From positions 195,044 to 259,043 of the forward strand of contig NZ_SNWQ01000012.1 in assembly GCF_004361855.1 (NCBI RefSeq): a stretch of 64,000 nucleotides of DNA. Direction: 5' to 3'. Under the pieces are notes generated by a model. That model saw only the letters and a program-made list of their open reading frames with translations, had not been told where the DNA came from and searched no databases. Positions 7,818-16,120 of the stretch are shown piece by piece; within the stretch, counting starts at the first letter, position 1; each line of letters begins with the position of its first letter. Source of the DNA: Kribbella caucasensis (GTDB lineage Bacteria; Actinomycetota; Actinomycetes; Propionibacteriales; Kribbellaceae). A program made the position numbers and the translations under genes.

Positions 7818-9079
7818 ACTATGGCCGGTGCCTCGCCGTCGTCCTCATCGGGGTCGGTCGTGACCGGCGGAGTGGTCCCGTCAACGGCAGCGGCGAAGGT
7901 TGCTGCGACGCCGTCCGCATGCTTCCGGATCACGTGCGCGTAGACCCGAAGTGTGATGGCCGGGTCGGCGTGGCCGAGCCGTTCGGCGACGACGTGGACC
8001 GGCACGCCAGCCGACAGGAGCATGGTGGCGTGAACGTGGCGGAGGTCATGCAGGCGAGCCGGAGGCAGCGGCTTCGGCGGCCGAGGCAGTTCCTGACGGG
8101 GAGTCTTCCGGGTGCCCGGGATCGCGGGTTCATTGAATTGCCGAATGAGTACGGCGATCAGGTTGGTGACCGTGTCGGGTGGAACCGGCTTACCGAGTCC
8201 GGTCGTGAACACGTAGTCGCCGTCAACCCAGGCATCTCCCGCGATCTCCCGTTCAGCCTTCTGGCGACCCCGGTGCTCGCGAAGGATGGCCATGGTTTCA
8301 GGATCGAGGGAGACGGTGCGCTCACGACCGCTCTTCGGAGTGCCCTCGATTCGCTGACCGCCGACCATCCCAGCCGTTCCCCGGATGCGGATGGCGGGAG
8401 TTTTCCAGTCCACGTCTGGCCAGCGCAGGAACAGCAGCTCACCGCGACGAGCGCCTGAGTACGCGGACAGCCGGTAGAACGCGTAGAGCCGGTGAGACTC
8501 AGCCAGCCCGAGGAACGTCCGCAGCTCGGGAGCCGACCAGATGGTGCCGATCGACTTGATCTCACGACGGGGTCGCTTGGCCGTCTTGCACGGGTTGGAC
8601 GGGATCAGCCGGTCGGCGTGGACGGCATCGTTCAAGGCCTTCCTCAAGATGGCGTTGATGTATTCCACACTCCGGCTCGACAGCCCCTTGCCGCCCCGCC
8701 CGCCGGAGATCGACAGGTCCTTGTAGAGCGAGGTCAGAGTTGCCGAACGGACTGCCTGGAGTCGCATGGAACCGATCGCGGGGAAGACGTACCGAGCGAG
8801 CCATTCCCGGTACCCGGCCAGCGTGCTGGGCTTGATCTCCATCGCGTGACCATCCAGCCAGCCGGAGAGGTACTCCTCAACCGTGATCCGGCTCTTTTCG
8901 ATGTACTCACCCCGGCTCGCTGATCGGCGGGCATCGTCGCGTGCCTCTTTCGCGGCCTTCTCAGTCGGGAAGCCGCCGACCCATTTGGGCTTGCTCTGCC
9001 CGGTCACAGGGTCGGTCACGCGGATGACGTACGACCAGGTCTTGCCTCGCTTGGTGAGCCCATCGTTGACCTTGCTCAT
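7808..9079 (-). CDS. int: tyrosine site-specific integrase of the AICE
   Basis: A 423-residue tyrosine recombinase that integrates and excises the element at tRNA-Gln. The N-terminal arm-binding domain covers about 1-60, the SAM-like core-binding domain about 65-165, and the catalytic domain the rest, with Arg211 (SGARRGE), His344 and Arg347 (LHDLRH), His370 (RLGH) and nucleophile Tyr380 (RVYAHV). All catalytic residues are present. Its ATG overlaps the xis stop by 4 nt. The stop codon lies inside the left 26-bp arm repeat, so the gene and its own binding site share DNA. Confidence 0.96.
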   Translation of the reverse strand: MSKVNDGLTKRGKTWSYVIRVTDPVTGQSKPKWVGGFPTEKAAKEARDDARRSASRGEYIEKSRITVEEYLSGWLDGHAMEIKPSTLAGYREWLARYVFPAIGSMRLQAVRSATLTSLYKDLSISGGRGGKGLSSRSVEYINAILRKALNDAVHADRLIPSNPCKTAKRPRREIKSIGTIWSAPELRTFLGLAESHRLYAFYRLSAYSGARRGELLFLRWPDVDWKTPAIRIRGTAGMVGGQRIEGTPKSGRERTVSLDPETMAILREHRGRQKAEREIAGDAWVDGDYVFTTGLGKPVPPDTVTNLIAVLIRQFNEPAIPGTRKTPRQELPRPPKPLPPARLHDLRHVHATMLLSAGVPVHVVAERLGHADPAITLRVYAHVIRKHADGVAATFAAAVDGTTPPVTTDPDEDDGEAPAIVAC

Positions 9080-9276
9080 GCCGCCACCCCCAGAGACTCG
9101 ACGTACGCCCGCAGGTCCTCGGCCTTGACCCGGCGCGAGCTGTCGATCTGGACCGACTTGAGTACGCCGTCCTTGATCAGTTCGTAGACCTTGGCCCGGC
9201 TCAGGCTCAGGCGTTCAGCGGCCTCCGGCACCTTGTAGAGCAGTTTGTCGTTCACGGTCGTATCCCCTCGTGTCAT
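9076..9276 (-). CDS. xis: excisionase / helix-turn-helix DNA-binding protein
   Basis: A 66-residue MerR-like winged helix protein with KVPEAAERLSLSRAKVYELI and RRVKAEDLRAYVESL, the excisionase fold usual between int and repSA in AICEs. It should bend attL/attR to direct excision. ATGA overlaps join it to repSA upstream and int downstream, so all three are made from one transcript. Confidence 0.9.
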   Translation of the reverse strand: MTRGDTTVNDKLLYKVPEAAERLSLSRAKVYELIKDGVLKSVQIDSSRRVKAEDLRAYVESLGVAA

Positions 9277-10850
9277 GCCGCCGTGGAGGCGGGGTTGTGG
9301 TCGGTTGCCGAACTGGTGTCGTCGGTGGTGGGTCCGGCCCGTTTGGCTTGCTCGTAGTCGGTTCGCCAGCGGATGCGTTCGTTGATGCCTCGGGTCATGA
9401 GTCCGTGCCAGGTGGGCAGGTCGTCATCGTTGGCACGGTCGACGGGCTCCCAGACGAAGCGTGGTGAGCCGTCCTCGAGGGATTCGGTTGCGGCGTAGCG
9501 GTCGGTGTCGTGCATCTCGACTCCGGCAGCGGCCAGGGTTTGGCGGACGACTTCGGCGCGGTCGGCCTTGTGCTCGGACAGCGTCTTGCCGGTCCACTGA
9601 CGCGACACCAGGACCCGTCGACCACCAAGCCCAAGATGGTGCCGGTCGTGAGCCTTGGAGGGGCACCAGCCGGGTCGCATGCCCGCTTCGGCGCCTTGTG
9701 GCTGGACACCGAAGCGAAGCCAGTTCGAACACGTCGGCGAGCAGGGCAGCCAGCGCACCTCGCGATGGAGCCGGTCGAGGTGGATCGCCTGCGGGGTGGT
9801 GATCTCGTCGTCGTCGCCGTAGGTGTCGGCAATGGACTTGGCGAGGTACTTGGTCAGGTAGCCGATCGCCTTACCGACTTTTTCCTCAGCCGTGCCGATG
9901 ATCCCTTGGTAGTCGAGCTGGGTACCGAGCTTGACCACGTGCGCCGGAGTAGCGGCCAGGTCGTCCCCGATCGCGTCCAGTGCCTCATCCCAGGTCGGCA
10001 GCTTCGAGCCGTTGACCGGGTCGACGAATCGGCCGGCAACGTCGTCCCACCGGGGCAGCTCGTCGCCGACGTACACGGGCTTGGAGCACTGCGGCCACCA
10101 CAGTTGGGCGTAGGTGGCGGCGGCAACGTCTTTGACGGTCTGGCGGGGGATGACGCCCCTGACAGCGGCGTGCAGGTGTGGCGCGAGACGGCGCTGTGCT
10201 TCGACGGTCGCGAAGTACTGGACCTTGTACCCCGCACAGCGGCGCAGGTTCTGCCAGAACCGGTCGACCACCTTGGGGAAGTGCAGCGCGTCCATCGCGG
10301 CCCGGTGGTAGTCGTACGTCGCCGGGTCAGCAGGCGTGCCGTCCGGTCGGACCTTGCCGTAGCTCGGGAGGGTCAGGGTGAGGAACATTGACGGCCGGTA
10401 GGTCTGCCCGTTGGAGCCGGTGAACGTGGTGCCCACCGTGCGGTTCTCCATCGGCACCCGAGGCAGATCCGGAGCGTCCTGGCGGCGCCGGGTTGAGCGG
10501 ACACGACGGGTCGATTCGTCGTCGGCCTGGTCCTCACCCTCGTTTTCGGCGTCGCCTGAGGGGTCATCGACCGATTCCGCGGGAAGGTCCTCGGCCAGGT
10601 AGTCGAGGCCGGGGATCTCGTCGTCTCGGTGCCAGCCCTCGCGGCACTGCTGCATCCGGAGCTTGCGGGCACGGTCGGCGCACGGAGGGCACTGCCGGTG
10701 CTGAGTCGACCCGCACGGGATCGGGACGACCGACTGCTCACCCGTGCTGGTATCGGTCAGCCGGGACAGCACCGGACGGACACAGACACCGTTGCGTACG
10801 GCAAGCTCATGCAGCACGTCCGGCGTGACTTGGCCAAGGGTGGAGATCAT
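9273..10850 (-). CDS. repSA: RepSA-like replication initiator
   Basis: A 525-residue rolling-circle-type initiator of the AICE. A Cys cluster CGSTQHRQCPPC lies at about 46-57. Rep motifs include FLTLTLPSYG (about 157-166), the HUH-like metal site RRLAPHLHAAVRG (about 218-230) and YLTKYLAKS (about 322-330), the last being the usual position of the catalytic tyrosine. The protein would nick the double-strand origin of the excised circle. The ATG overlaps the stop of the 66-residue gene upstream. An acidic, Asp/Glu-rich insert (about 78-110) separates the Cys cluster from the Rep domain. Confidence 0.92.
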   Translation of the reverse strand: MISTLGQVTPDVLHELAVRNGVCVRPVLSRLTDTSTGEQSVVPIPCGSTQHRQCPPCADRARKLRMQQCREGWHRDDEIPGLDYLAEDLPAESVDDPSGDAENEGEDQADDESTRRVRSTRRRQDAPDLPRVPMENRTVGTTFTGSNGQTYRPSMFLTLTLPSYGKVRPDGTPADPATYDYHRAAMDALHFPKVVDRFWQNLRRCAGYKVQYFATVEAQRRLAPHLHAAVRGVIPRQTVKDVAAATYAQLWWPQCSKPVYVGDELPRWDDVAGRFVDPVNGSKLPTWDEALDAIGDDLAATPAHVVKLGTQLDYQGIIGTAEEKVGKAIGYLTKYLAKSIADTYGDDDEITTPQAIHLDRLHREVRWLPCSPTCSNWLRFGVQPQGAEAGMRPGWCPSKAHDRHHLGLGGRRVLVSRQWTGKTLSEHKADRAEVVRQTLAAAGVEMHDTDRYAATESLEDGSPRFVWEPVDRANDDDLPTWHGLMTRGINERIRWRTDYEQAKRAGPTTDDTSSATDHNPASTAA

Positions 10851-11047
10851 CGGGGACCATCTCCCCGCCGTGGCTGGTCTCGGTCACCGGCCCACGGAAT
10901 CCGCGCCGTGAGGTAGACGCGGACACCCGGGGTCCCGTGGTTGGGGTAGATGCGGTCAGAGCCGGTGAAGTCGAACACCACTGCGAGGACCTTGAGCATG
11001 ATCTCGATCTCTTCGGGGTCGCCGGAGACGCGGAGCTTGACGGTCAT
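10847..11047 (-). CDS. small conserved AICE protein, function unknown
   Basis: A 66-residue protein that begins TVKLRVSGDPEEIEIMLKVL and ends in a basic tail. The N-terminal strand-helix pattern has no residues that point to an enzyme. The ATG at 11047 overlaps the whiB stop by 4 nt, and its own stop overlaps the repSA start by 4 nt, so it is made in line with both. A longer start at 11062 would lie within whiB and is not needed. Small genes in this position are usual in AICEs, and the role is not known. Confidence 0.75.
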   Translation of the reverse strand: MTVKLRVSGDPEEIEIMLKVLAVVFDFTGSDRIYPNHGTPGVRVYLTARIPWAGDRDQPRRGDGPR

Positions 11048-11433
11048 GACGCCTGCCTCCACAGGAATTCCGGTAGCAGGGTCGCCCCGTCGAGTGCATC
11101 AACCACCGAGGCCCCGTCGACCAGGTCTCGCACGAGCACGTCCCGTTGCAGCTCGGTCGTGCCGCCCCACACGCCGTACTCCTCATCGCCAGCCAGGGCG
11201 TAGGCGAGGCAGGACCGGCGGACCGGGCAGAACACGCAGCGGTCGACGGCAGCGGACTTGAGGCCGGTCTCGGTCGGCTCGGGAAACCAGGTGTCATCGG
11301 CAACGGACCGGCACGCCCCCATCGCTTGCCAGCCGGGTAGGACATGCGAGGTCAGTTCGGCCCGCAGGTCATCGGTCAACACCGGTACGTCGAAGACGAG
11401 TTCGAGCTGTCCGGGCATCTGACGTGTGCTCAT
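11044..11433 (-). CDS. WhiB-family iron-sulfur regulator carried by the AICE
   Basis: A 129-residue WhiB-like protein. It has the four Fe-S cysteines Cys41, Cys66, Cys69 and Cys75 (C-x24-C-x2-C-x5-C) and the turn GVWGG at 87-91, followed by a short basic segment. WhiB proteins bind a 4Fe-4S cluster and act with the main sigma factor. Here it is overlapped by tra upstream and a small gene downstream, so it is expressed with the transfer and replication genes. It may link element activity to host redox or development (inference). Confidence 0.93.
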   Translation of the reverse strand: MSTRQMPGQLELVFDVPVLTDDLRAELTSHVLPGWQAMGACRSVADDTWFPEPTETGLKSAAVDRCVFCPVRRSCLAYALAGDEEYGVWGGTTELQRDVLVRDLVDGASVVDALDGATLLPEFLWRQAS

Positions 11434-12842
11434 GCTGCCTCTCCTGTCTCGGGGGTGTCGGTGTGGTTGCTGGGGGCATCGATTGCGTGTAGGACCCGGC
11501 GCGGTCGGTAGTCCCGGGCCATGGTGCGGATTTCGTTGTCGGTGACGTAGGCGGCCCGGACCCGGACCGAGTGGGCTTGGCCTTCCATCCGGACGTAGCC
11601 GATGCCGGGCAGGGACCGGGGGATCGAGTCGCAGAGAGCGCCGTTGTCCCAGGCGTCGTCACCAAGGACCATGTCGACCTCGGTCGCCTTGCCGAGCCGA
11701 AGCGCGATCTTGTCGGGGAACAGGTCGCGCCACTCACAGACCCGCTTGGTTACGTCCTGCACGGCGGCCAGGACGTGGAAGCCGGGAGCGCGGCCCTTGG
11801 TCAGCAGCAGACCGAGCGCGTTCTCAGCCCTGCCCTGGAGACGCCGGTCGGGTTGGAGTGCGGTCAGGGTCGCCAGCTCGTCGACGACCACCATCACCAG
11901 CGGTGTGGCGGTGGTCGGGTTGAACGTGCGGGTGGTTCCACGGAGCCGCTTGCAGCGCTCGTCCATCTGCTGAGCGGCGTCCTCCAAGAGGGTCACCATG
12001 GATTCGTAGTCGTCGCGTTCGTAGCGGGTGAACAGGTCCTTGCCGAACTCCAGTTCCATCCCGCCCTTGGGGTCGACGGCCCAGATCTCGACCAGCCCGG
12101 CCCGGATGAACGGACCCAGCGCCCGCAGCGTGGACCAGATGATGGAGCCCTTGCCCGAGCCGGTCGCGCCAGCGATGAACACGTGCGAGCCCCGGACTCG
12201 CAGCCGCCACGGTGTCCCGTCGTCGGCGTACCCGATCACCAGCCCATCCAGGATCGCCGGGTCCAGGGACTCGTCGACGGGGATCGCGGGAATCGTTGCC
12301 TGCAAGGGATTGCGCATCTCCAGGTCCAGCCAGACCCGGCCGGGACGGTCCTTGCGGATCCGGGCATCGATGGCGCGCATCGACTCAGCCAGGTGGAGTC
12401 GCTTGCCGTCCAGGTCAGCGCTCGTTAGTCCGACCGGGAGCTGTACGAGCAGCCGGTCGACGCTCGGGGTGTAGCGCATTTTGACGACGCGGGGCCGCAT
12501 CGTCCGGCCGGTCGTTTCGTCCTTGATGCCGAGGCCGCAGCGGCCCATCCAGAAGCGCCAGGCCAGGCCGTAGCGGATCCAGCGGCGGTACCACTGCACG
12601 GCCGGGATCCAGACCAGCCGGTTGAACGAGGATCGGTGCTGACGTCGCCAGACCACGACGACGGCCAGGACCAGCACCAGGACCGATGCGCGGGTAACCC
12701 AGCCCCACCGGGCCACCTGCACGGCCACCACGACGGCGACCAGCAGGGGAACGGTGAGGCCCGGTCGGCGCAGCAGTGCGAACACCAGGTAGGCGACGGT
12801 CTTAACCAGCCGCCCCAGTACTTGAGCCAGTACGGTAACCAT
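11430..12842 (-). CDS. traSA: FtsK/SpoIIIE-type DNA translocase, conjugal Tra protein
   Basis: A 470-residue motor that transfers double-stranded DNA between mycelia. Two N-terminal membrane helices (about 27-43 and 52-66) precede a cytoplasmic ATPase with Walker A GATGSGKG (225-232) and Walker B VMVVVDE (316-322). It is short, as usual for AICE Tra proteins. The C-terminal region may hold a winged helix that reads clt repeats, although no obvious gamma domain is seen. The start is ATG 12842 and the stop overlaps whiB. Confidence 0.93.
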   Translation of the reverse strand: MVTVLAQVLGRLVKTVAYLVFALLRRPGLTVPLLVAVVVAVQVARWGWVTRASVLVLVLAVVVVWRRQHRSSFNRLVWIPAVQWYRRWIRYGLAWRFWMGRCGLGIKDETTGRTMRPRVVKMRYTPSVDRLLVQLPVGLTSADLDGKRLHLAESMRAIDARIRKDRPGRVWLDLEMRNPLQATIPAIPVDESLDPAILDGLVIGYADDGTPWRLRVRGSHVFIAGATGSGKGSIIWSTLRALGPFIRAGLVEIWAVDPKGGMELEFGKDLFTRYERDDYESMVTLLEDAAQQMDERCKRLRGTTRTFNPTTATPLVMVVVDELATLTALQPDRRLQGRAENALGLLLTKGRAPGFHVLAAVQDVTKRVCEWRDLFPDKIALRLGKATEVDMVLGDDAWDNGALCDSIPRSLPGIGYVRMEGQAHSVRVRAAYVTDNEIRTMARDYRPRRVLHAIDAPSNHTDTPETGEAA

Positions 12843-12849
12843 GCGCTCA

Positions 12850-13134
12850 TCAACCCCGTCCCCGCTCGTGTTTGTGGAATCGCCGTTCGACCGTGAGCAG
12901 GTCTGCGCCTGCCCGTTCCAGGGAGCCCATCGCGAGGACGCAGCCGCGTGCCGCGTCAGGGTCCGGTGCGTTCACGAGAAGCCGGTTGGCCTTCTGGAGA
13001 ACGGATCTGGCGTCGTCGAGCTGGTTCATCAGCCGGTGCAGCTCGACGATCGCGTCCAGGTCGTTGTCGACGCCGAGCGCCTTGGCCCAGGCGACCAGGA
13101 GCCGACCCTTGGGAGTTACCGCCATGGTCGTCAC
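12850..13134 (-). CDS. small helical AICE protein A, paralogue of protein B
   Basis: A 94-residue, largely helical protein of unknown function. It aligns along its length with the protein encoded next door: LVAWAKALGVDNDLDAI against LDAWADSLGVANDDEAV, and VERRFHKHER against ALRGFRIHER. The pair therefore looks like a tandem duplication. GTG 13134 overlaps the preceding stop by 4 nt; ATG 13125 is an alternative. It is just upstream of tra in the same transcript. Confidence 0.75.
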   Translation of the reverse strand: MTTMAVTPKGRLLVAWAKALGVDNDLDAIVELHRLMNQLDDARSVLQKANRLLVNAPDPDAARGCVLAMGSLERAGADLLTVERRFHKHERGRG

Positions 13135-13400
13135 CGCCTCTCGTGGATACGAAAGCCGCGCAAGGCGTCCTCGACCGCGACCACCGACAAATCGATGCGG
13201 CCCAACGCCTTGCTCAGCTCGGTTTGGAGTTCCTTGCCCGGAGCACCCGACAGGGCTCGTGCCGCAGACCGCACCCGGTCCTGCCCATCCAGCAGCCGAC
13301 CAAGCAGCCGCTGAAGGACCCCGACCGCCTCGTCATCGTTCGCGACCCCAAGCGAGTCAGCCCACGCGTCCAGATCACGCCGAGTCGCAAACAGCGGCAT
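13131..13400 (-). CDS. small helical AICE protein B, paralogue of protein A
   Basis: An 89-residue helical protein that pairs with the one above (AWADSLGV, leucine-rich middle, FRIHERR end). No catalytic motif is seen. The ATG at 13400 is joined to the preceding stop as TGATG; a GTG at 13409 would add three residues. Two related adjacent proteins in the transfer operon could form a hetero-oligomer, perhaps helping Tra or spread, but there is no direct evidence. Confidence 0.72.
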   Translation of the reverse strand: MPLFATRRDLDAWADSLGVANDDEAVGVLQRLLGRLLDGQDRVRSAARALSGAPGKELQTELSKALGRIDLSVVAVEDALRGFRIHERR

Positions 13401-13792
13401 CAGATCCACCCCTCGGCGTACAGCAGCCGCGAGCCGGAATCGATCGGCGCATCGTCGTCTTCGTCGTACTCGAAGTCGTCATCGTCCAGCGGGTTGTCAT
13501 CGACGGTCGGGTCGTCGTGCCGCTCCCAAGCGGTGCCGGACGCCACCTGTACGGCGGTCAGCCCCGCGAGGTCGACGCGCGCCTGTACCGCCGTGTTGAT
13601 CAGCCGATCCAGCTCGGTCGGACCGAGGTACACGTGAGCGCCGCCGTCGCTCTCGCCGATCCTGAGCGTCACGTACGGGCTGCCGTCCTCGTGCGTCCGG
13701 ACAGCAGCGGCCAGGACCGTGCACGGCCCGGCGTGAACGTGCGTCGAGATGGACGCCGTTGGCCTGTCGTCGAAGTACGCCATCGCCGTCAT
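13400..13792 (-). CDS. AICE hypothetical protein with acidic tail
   Basis: A 130-residue protein. The N-terminal part (about 1-90) reads as a beta-rich domain with STHVHAGPC and YVTLRIGESDGG. A strongly acidic stretch follows (about 96-118, mostly Asp and Glu, such as DDDDFEYDEDDD). Acidic tails of this kind can mimic DNA or bind basic partners, which is only a possibility here. It lies between the Pra-like gene (5-nt gap) and protein B. Confidence 0.7.
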   Translation of the reverse strand: MTAMAYFDDRPTASISTHVHAGPCTVLAAAVRTHEDGSPYVTLRIGESDGGAHVYLGPTELDRLINTAVQARVDLAGLTAVQVASGTAWERHDDPTVDDNPLDDDDFEYDEDDDAPIDSGSRLLYAEGWI

Positions 13793-13797
13793 CGCTC

Positions 13798-14214
13798 TCA
13801 GGCCGCAGGCTTGTTCGCGGCGGCGGAGTTGCGCGGAGCCCGGACCTCAGTCGCACGGAACGACCAGGCCAAGCGAGCCCGGCCGTTACCGGTCTCCGCC
13901 ACGTACGGGGTCGCGGTCATCCCCTCGAAGACGACCTGAGTGAACGGGCTACCTGGACTCGGAGCAGGCAGCACCGGCTGCACCTTCGACAGGATCTTGA
14001 TCGACACCGTCCGGTCCGCCTTGCGGGCGTCGGGGTCGCCGTCGATCACATCAACTGACCAGATCGGCAGGCCGGTCTCTTCGTCAGTCGCGAACACAGC
14101 GCGGTCCTTCGTGGACCGGTCGAAGTCCCTGACCTCGGTCACGGCCGAGACCGCGTACGCGCCGTACGGGAAAGCGTCGTCGAAGGTCACCTTGATCTTG
14201 CGGGGCATCGCCAT
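13798..14214 (-). CDS. pra: Pra-like replication/integration/excision activator
   Basis: A 138-residue protein of the family annotated as plasmid replication, integration and excision activator in actinobacterial AICEs. Family-like features are the MPRKIKV start, the DFDRSTKDRAV and ETGLPIW segments, and a conserved GNGRARLAWSFRATEVRAP end. In pSAM2 Pra activates repSA, xis and int. It is the first gene of the minus-strand operon and divergent from the GntR gene. ATG 14214 has an AAGGTGAG site. A GTAC inverted repeat lies in the shared promoter region. Confidence 0.85.
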   Translation of the reverse strand: MAMPRKIKVTFDDAFPYGAYAVSAVTEVRDFDRSTKDRAVFATDEETGLPIWSVDVIDGDPDARKADRTVSIKILSKVQPVLPAPSPGSPFTQVVFEGMTATPYVAETGNGRARLAWSFRATEVRAPRNSAAANKPAA

Positions 14215-14243
14215 GGTGTGATCTCACCTTCACTGTTCGATTC

Positions 14244-14278
14244 GTACCAACCTTTGGTACATCACCGACCTTAGGTAC
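14244..14278. promoter_or_regulatory. probable KorSA-type operator between pra and the GntR gene
   Basis: A perfect inverted repeat at 14244-14260 (arms GTACCAA and TTGGTAC around CCT) is followed by a further GGTAC half-site at 14274-14278. It lies between divergent genes, where the GntR regulator would silence pra and itself. Confidence 0.6.
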
Positions 14279-14341
14279 AGATTGGTGCCAGGTCAAGAGG
14301 GATGAGACCATTTGTTGGGACAACTTTCGGAAGGCATGCTC

Positions 14342-15130
14342 ATGGCGCAGTCAGACCCGCTCTATCGGCAGATCGCGGCCGACCTTCGCGAGCAGATTCG
14401 CGGCGGCCAGCTCAAGGCAGGGGACCGCCTGCCGACCGAGGCCGACATGCGAGAGCAGTACGGCGTCTCCCGCAACACCGTCCGGCTCGCCTTCGCCCAG
14501 CTCCAGAACGAGGGCATGATCACGAGCACCCAGGGACGCGGCACCATCGTTCGCGAGCAGGTCATCACGACCTATCACGCGAGCTGGGCCGAGAGCCGCG
14601 ACCGGATGTCCAGTGACCAGGTCGACGCCTTCCATGCCGAGCAGGCCGCGCAAGGCCACAAGTCGGCGTACCGCGACTTTGAGATGCGGATCGTCCCGGC
14701 ATCGCCAGAGCTGGCGGAGCGGTTGAGCGTCGACGAAGGCGACTCGCTCGTATCCCGATCGTTCCTCCGCCAGGTCGACGGCGAGCCGTCGAGCTTGCAG
14801 GACAGCTACTACCCGATGGACATTGCGCAGGAGTGCGGCCTACTCACCCCGCACGACGTACCGGGCGGAGCAATTCGGGCTATGGCTGCCAAGGGTCACG
14901 TCGAGATCGGCTACATCGACGAGGTCACCACGCGGATGCCGAGGCCGGACGAGTCGCGGAAGCTCGGCCTTGGCATCGGCACGCCCGTCCTCGTCTACGT
15001 CCGTACGACCTACAGCGATACGCGACCGCTCCGGCTGACGCTGACGATCTTCGCCGGTGACCGCAACCGGCTCGTCTACGAGCTCGGCGACATCAGCGGC
15101 TACCACGGCGAGAACGGATACGCCTCGTGA
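14342..15130 (+). CDS. GntR family (HutC-like) repressor, KorSA-like
   Basis: A 262-residue regulator. The N-terminal winged helix contains PLYRQIAADLREQIRGG and GVSRNTVRLAFAQLQNEG (about 5-70), and a UTRA ligand-binding domain follows (about 95-255). In pSAM2 KorSA of this family represses pra and keeps the element integrated. The start at 14342 is chosen because GGAAGG at 14329-14334 has normal spacing; the two upstream in-frame ATGs do not. Its stop overlaps the GNAT start by 4 nt (GTGA). Confidence 0.9.
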   Translation: MAQSDPLYRQIAADLREQIRGGQLKAGDRLPTEADMREQYGVSRNTVRLAFAQLQNEGMITSTQGRGTIVREQVITTYHASWAESRDRMSSDQVDAFHAEQAAQGHKSAYRDFEMRIVPASPELAERLSVDEGDSLVSRSFLRQVDGEPSSLQDSYYPMDIAQECGLLTPHDVPGGAIRAMAAKGHVEIGYIDEVTTRMPRPDESRKLGLGIGTPVLVYVRTTYSDTRPLRLTLTIFAGDRNRLVYELGDISGYHGENGYAS

Positions 15131-15750
15131 TCATCGAGCAAGCGACCATCGACGACCTGCCGGTCATCCTTGCGATGCGCCAGGAGGCAAGCGACTGGCT
15201 CGCCAAGCAGGGCATCAACCAGTGGGCCGCAGCTTGGCCGACCCCCGAGGCTCAGTCCGAGCGCATCCTCAGCAGCATCCGAGCCGGAGAGACCTGGATG
15301 GTCCGCGACGACGACGGGGCAACTGCTGCCACGGTCGCGCTCGACTCGTTCTCTGACCCGAAGCTGTGGACGCCTGAGGAGCAGCGGCAGCCGTCTATGT
15401 ACCTGCACCGCCTGATCGTCCGGCGAAAGTACTCGGGCCTCGGCACCGACGTGATCGAGTGGGCATGCAAGCGAGCCGGAGAACTCGGCAACCACTGGGT
15501 CCGGATCGACGTATGGACTGACAACATCGGACTCCACCGCTACTACGAACAGCGCGGCTTCCGCCATGTCCGGACGCTCGACCTGAGCGACTACCCGTCC
15601 GGCGCACTGTTCCAGCGGAAGGCCACCGACCGGCACCAGATCCAGCCCGACGCGGTGATCACCGAATTGGCGCACGACCTGCCGACCCCGAGCCAGCCAG
15701 ACACCTCAGCTCGGCGGGTTCGGATCACGCTGGTCCCGTCCATCGCCTGA
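15127..15750 (+). CDS. GNAT family N-acetyltransferase (AICE cargo)
   Basis: A 207-residue acetyltransferase-like protein. The GNAT core runs from IIEQATIDDLPVIL to about residue 155; YLHRLIVRRKYSGLGTDVI holds the acetyl-CoA loop and NIGLHRYYEQRGFRHV the last helix-strand. The remaining C-terminal 45 residues are not typical of the fold. The acceptor is unknown. It is translationally coupled to the GntR regulator and so expressed while the element is silent, as expected of a cargo or immunity-type gene (inference). Confidence 0.85.
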   Translation: MIIEQATIDDLPVILAMRQEASDWLAKQGINQWAAAWPTPEAQSERILSSIRAGETWMVRDDDGATAATVALDSFSDPKLWTPEEQRQPSMYLHRLIVRRKYSGLGTDVIEWACKRAGELGNHWVRIDVWTDNIGLHRYYEQRGFRHVRTLDLSDYPSGALFQRKATDRHQIQPDAVITELAHDLPTPSQPDTSARRVRITLVPSIA

Positions 15751-15780
15751 CGCCCTCCCGGGCCGCTCTCCTTGCCGAAT

Positions 15781-15890
15781 TTGGCTCTTATGGATCAAGG
15801 CGCGCCTTCGGCGCGCGGCCCGGCCGTGCGCATGCGGCCTCCGGCCGTTCACCGGCCGGGCCGACCCTCGGGTTCCTTCACGAGAGCCAA
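15781..15890. repeat. nested palindrome 1 of the AICE non-coding region
   Basis: Outer arms TTGGCTCT (15781-15788) and AGAGCCAA (15883-15890); inner arms CGGCCCGGCCG (15816-15826) and its complement (15853-15863); a small hairpin GCGCGCC-TTC-GGCGCGC (15800-15816). It is part of the 369-bp gene-free stretch 15751-16119. It may belong to a replication or transfer origin. Confidence 0.7.
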
Positions 15891-15973
15891 GAGCATTTGC
15901 CTCCGGCGGGGGCCTCACGACTCCGGGATGACGGGTCCGAATCGGCCGGCACTTTGGTCGGGGGTCGGGGTGC

Positions 15974-16120
15974 GTCTTCCCGTCTGCCGCTCAGCCCAGT
16001 CAGGACCTATCAGGAGACAGCAGAGGGGCCAAGATCGTTCGTCCGGTGGGGCGCTCCATCTTGGCCCCTCTGCTGTCTCCTGATCGCGCTACGCGTGGGC
16101 TGAACGGCAGACGGGAAGAC
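15974..16120. repeat. nested palindrome 2 of the AICE non-coding region
   Basis: Two sets of arms: 25 bp outer (15974-15998 with 16096-16120, one mismatch) and 27 bp inner, perfect (16009-16035 with 16058-16084), around a 22-nt loop. The right outer arm ends on the stop codon of the 128-residue gene. It could be a single-strand origin, a transfer site or a terminator. Confidence 0.8.
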
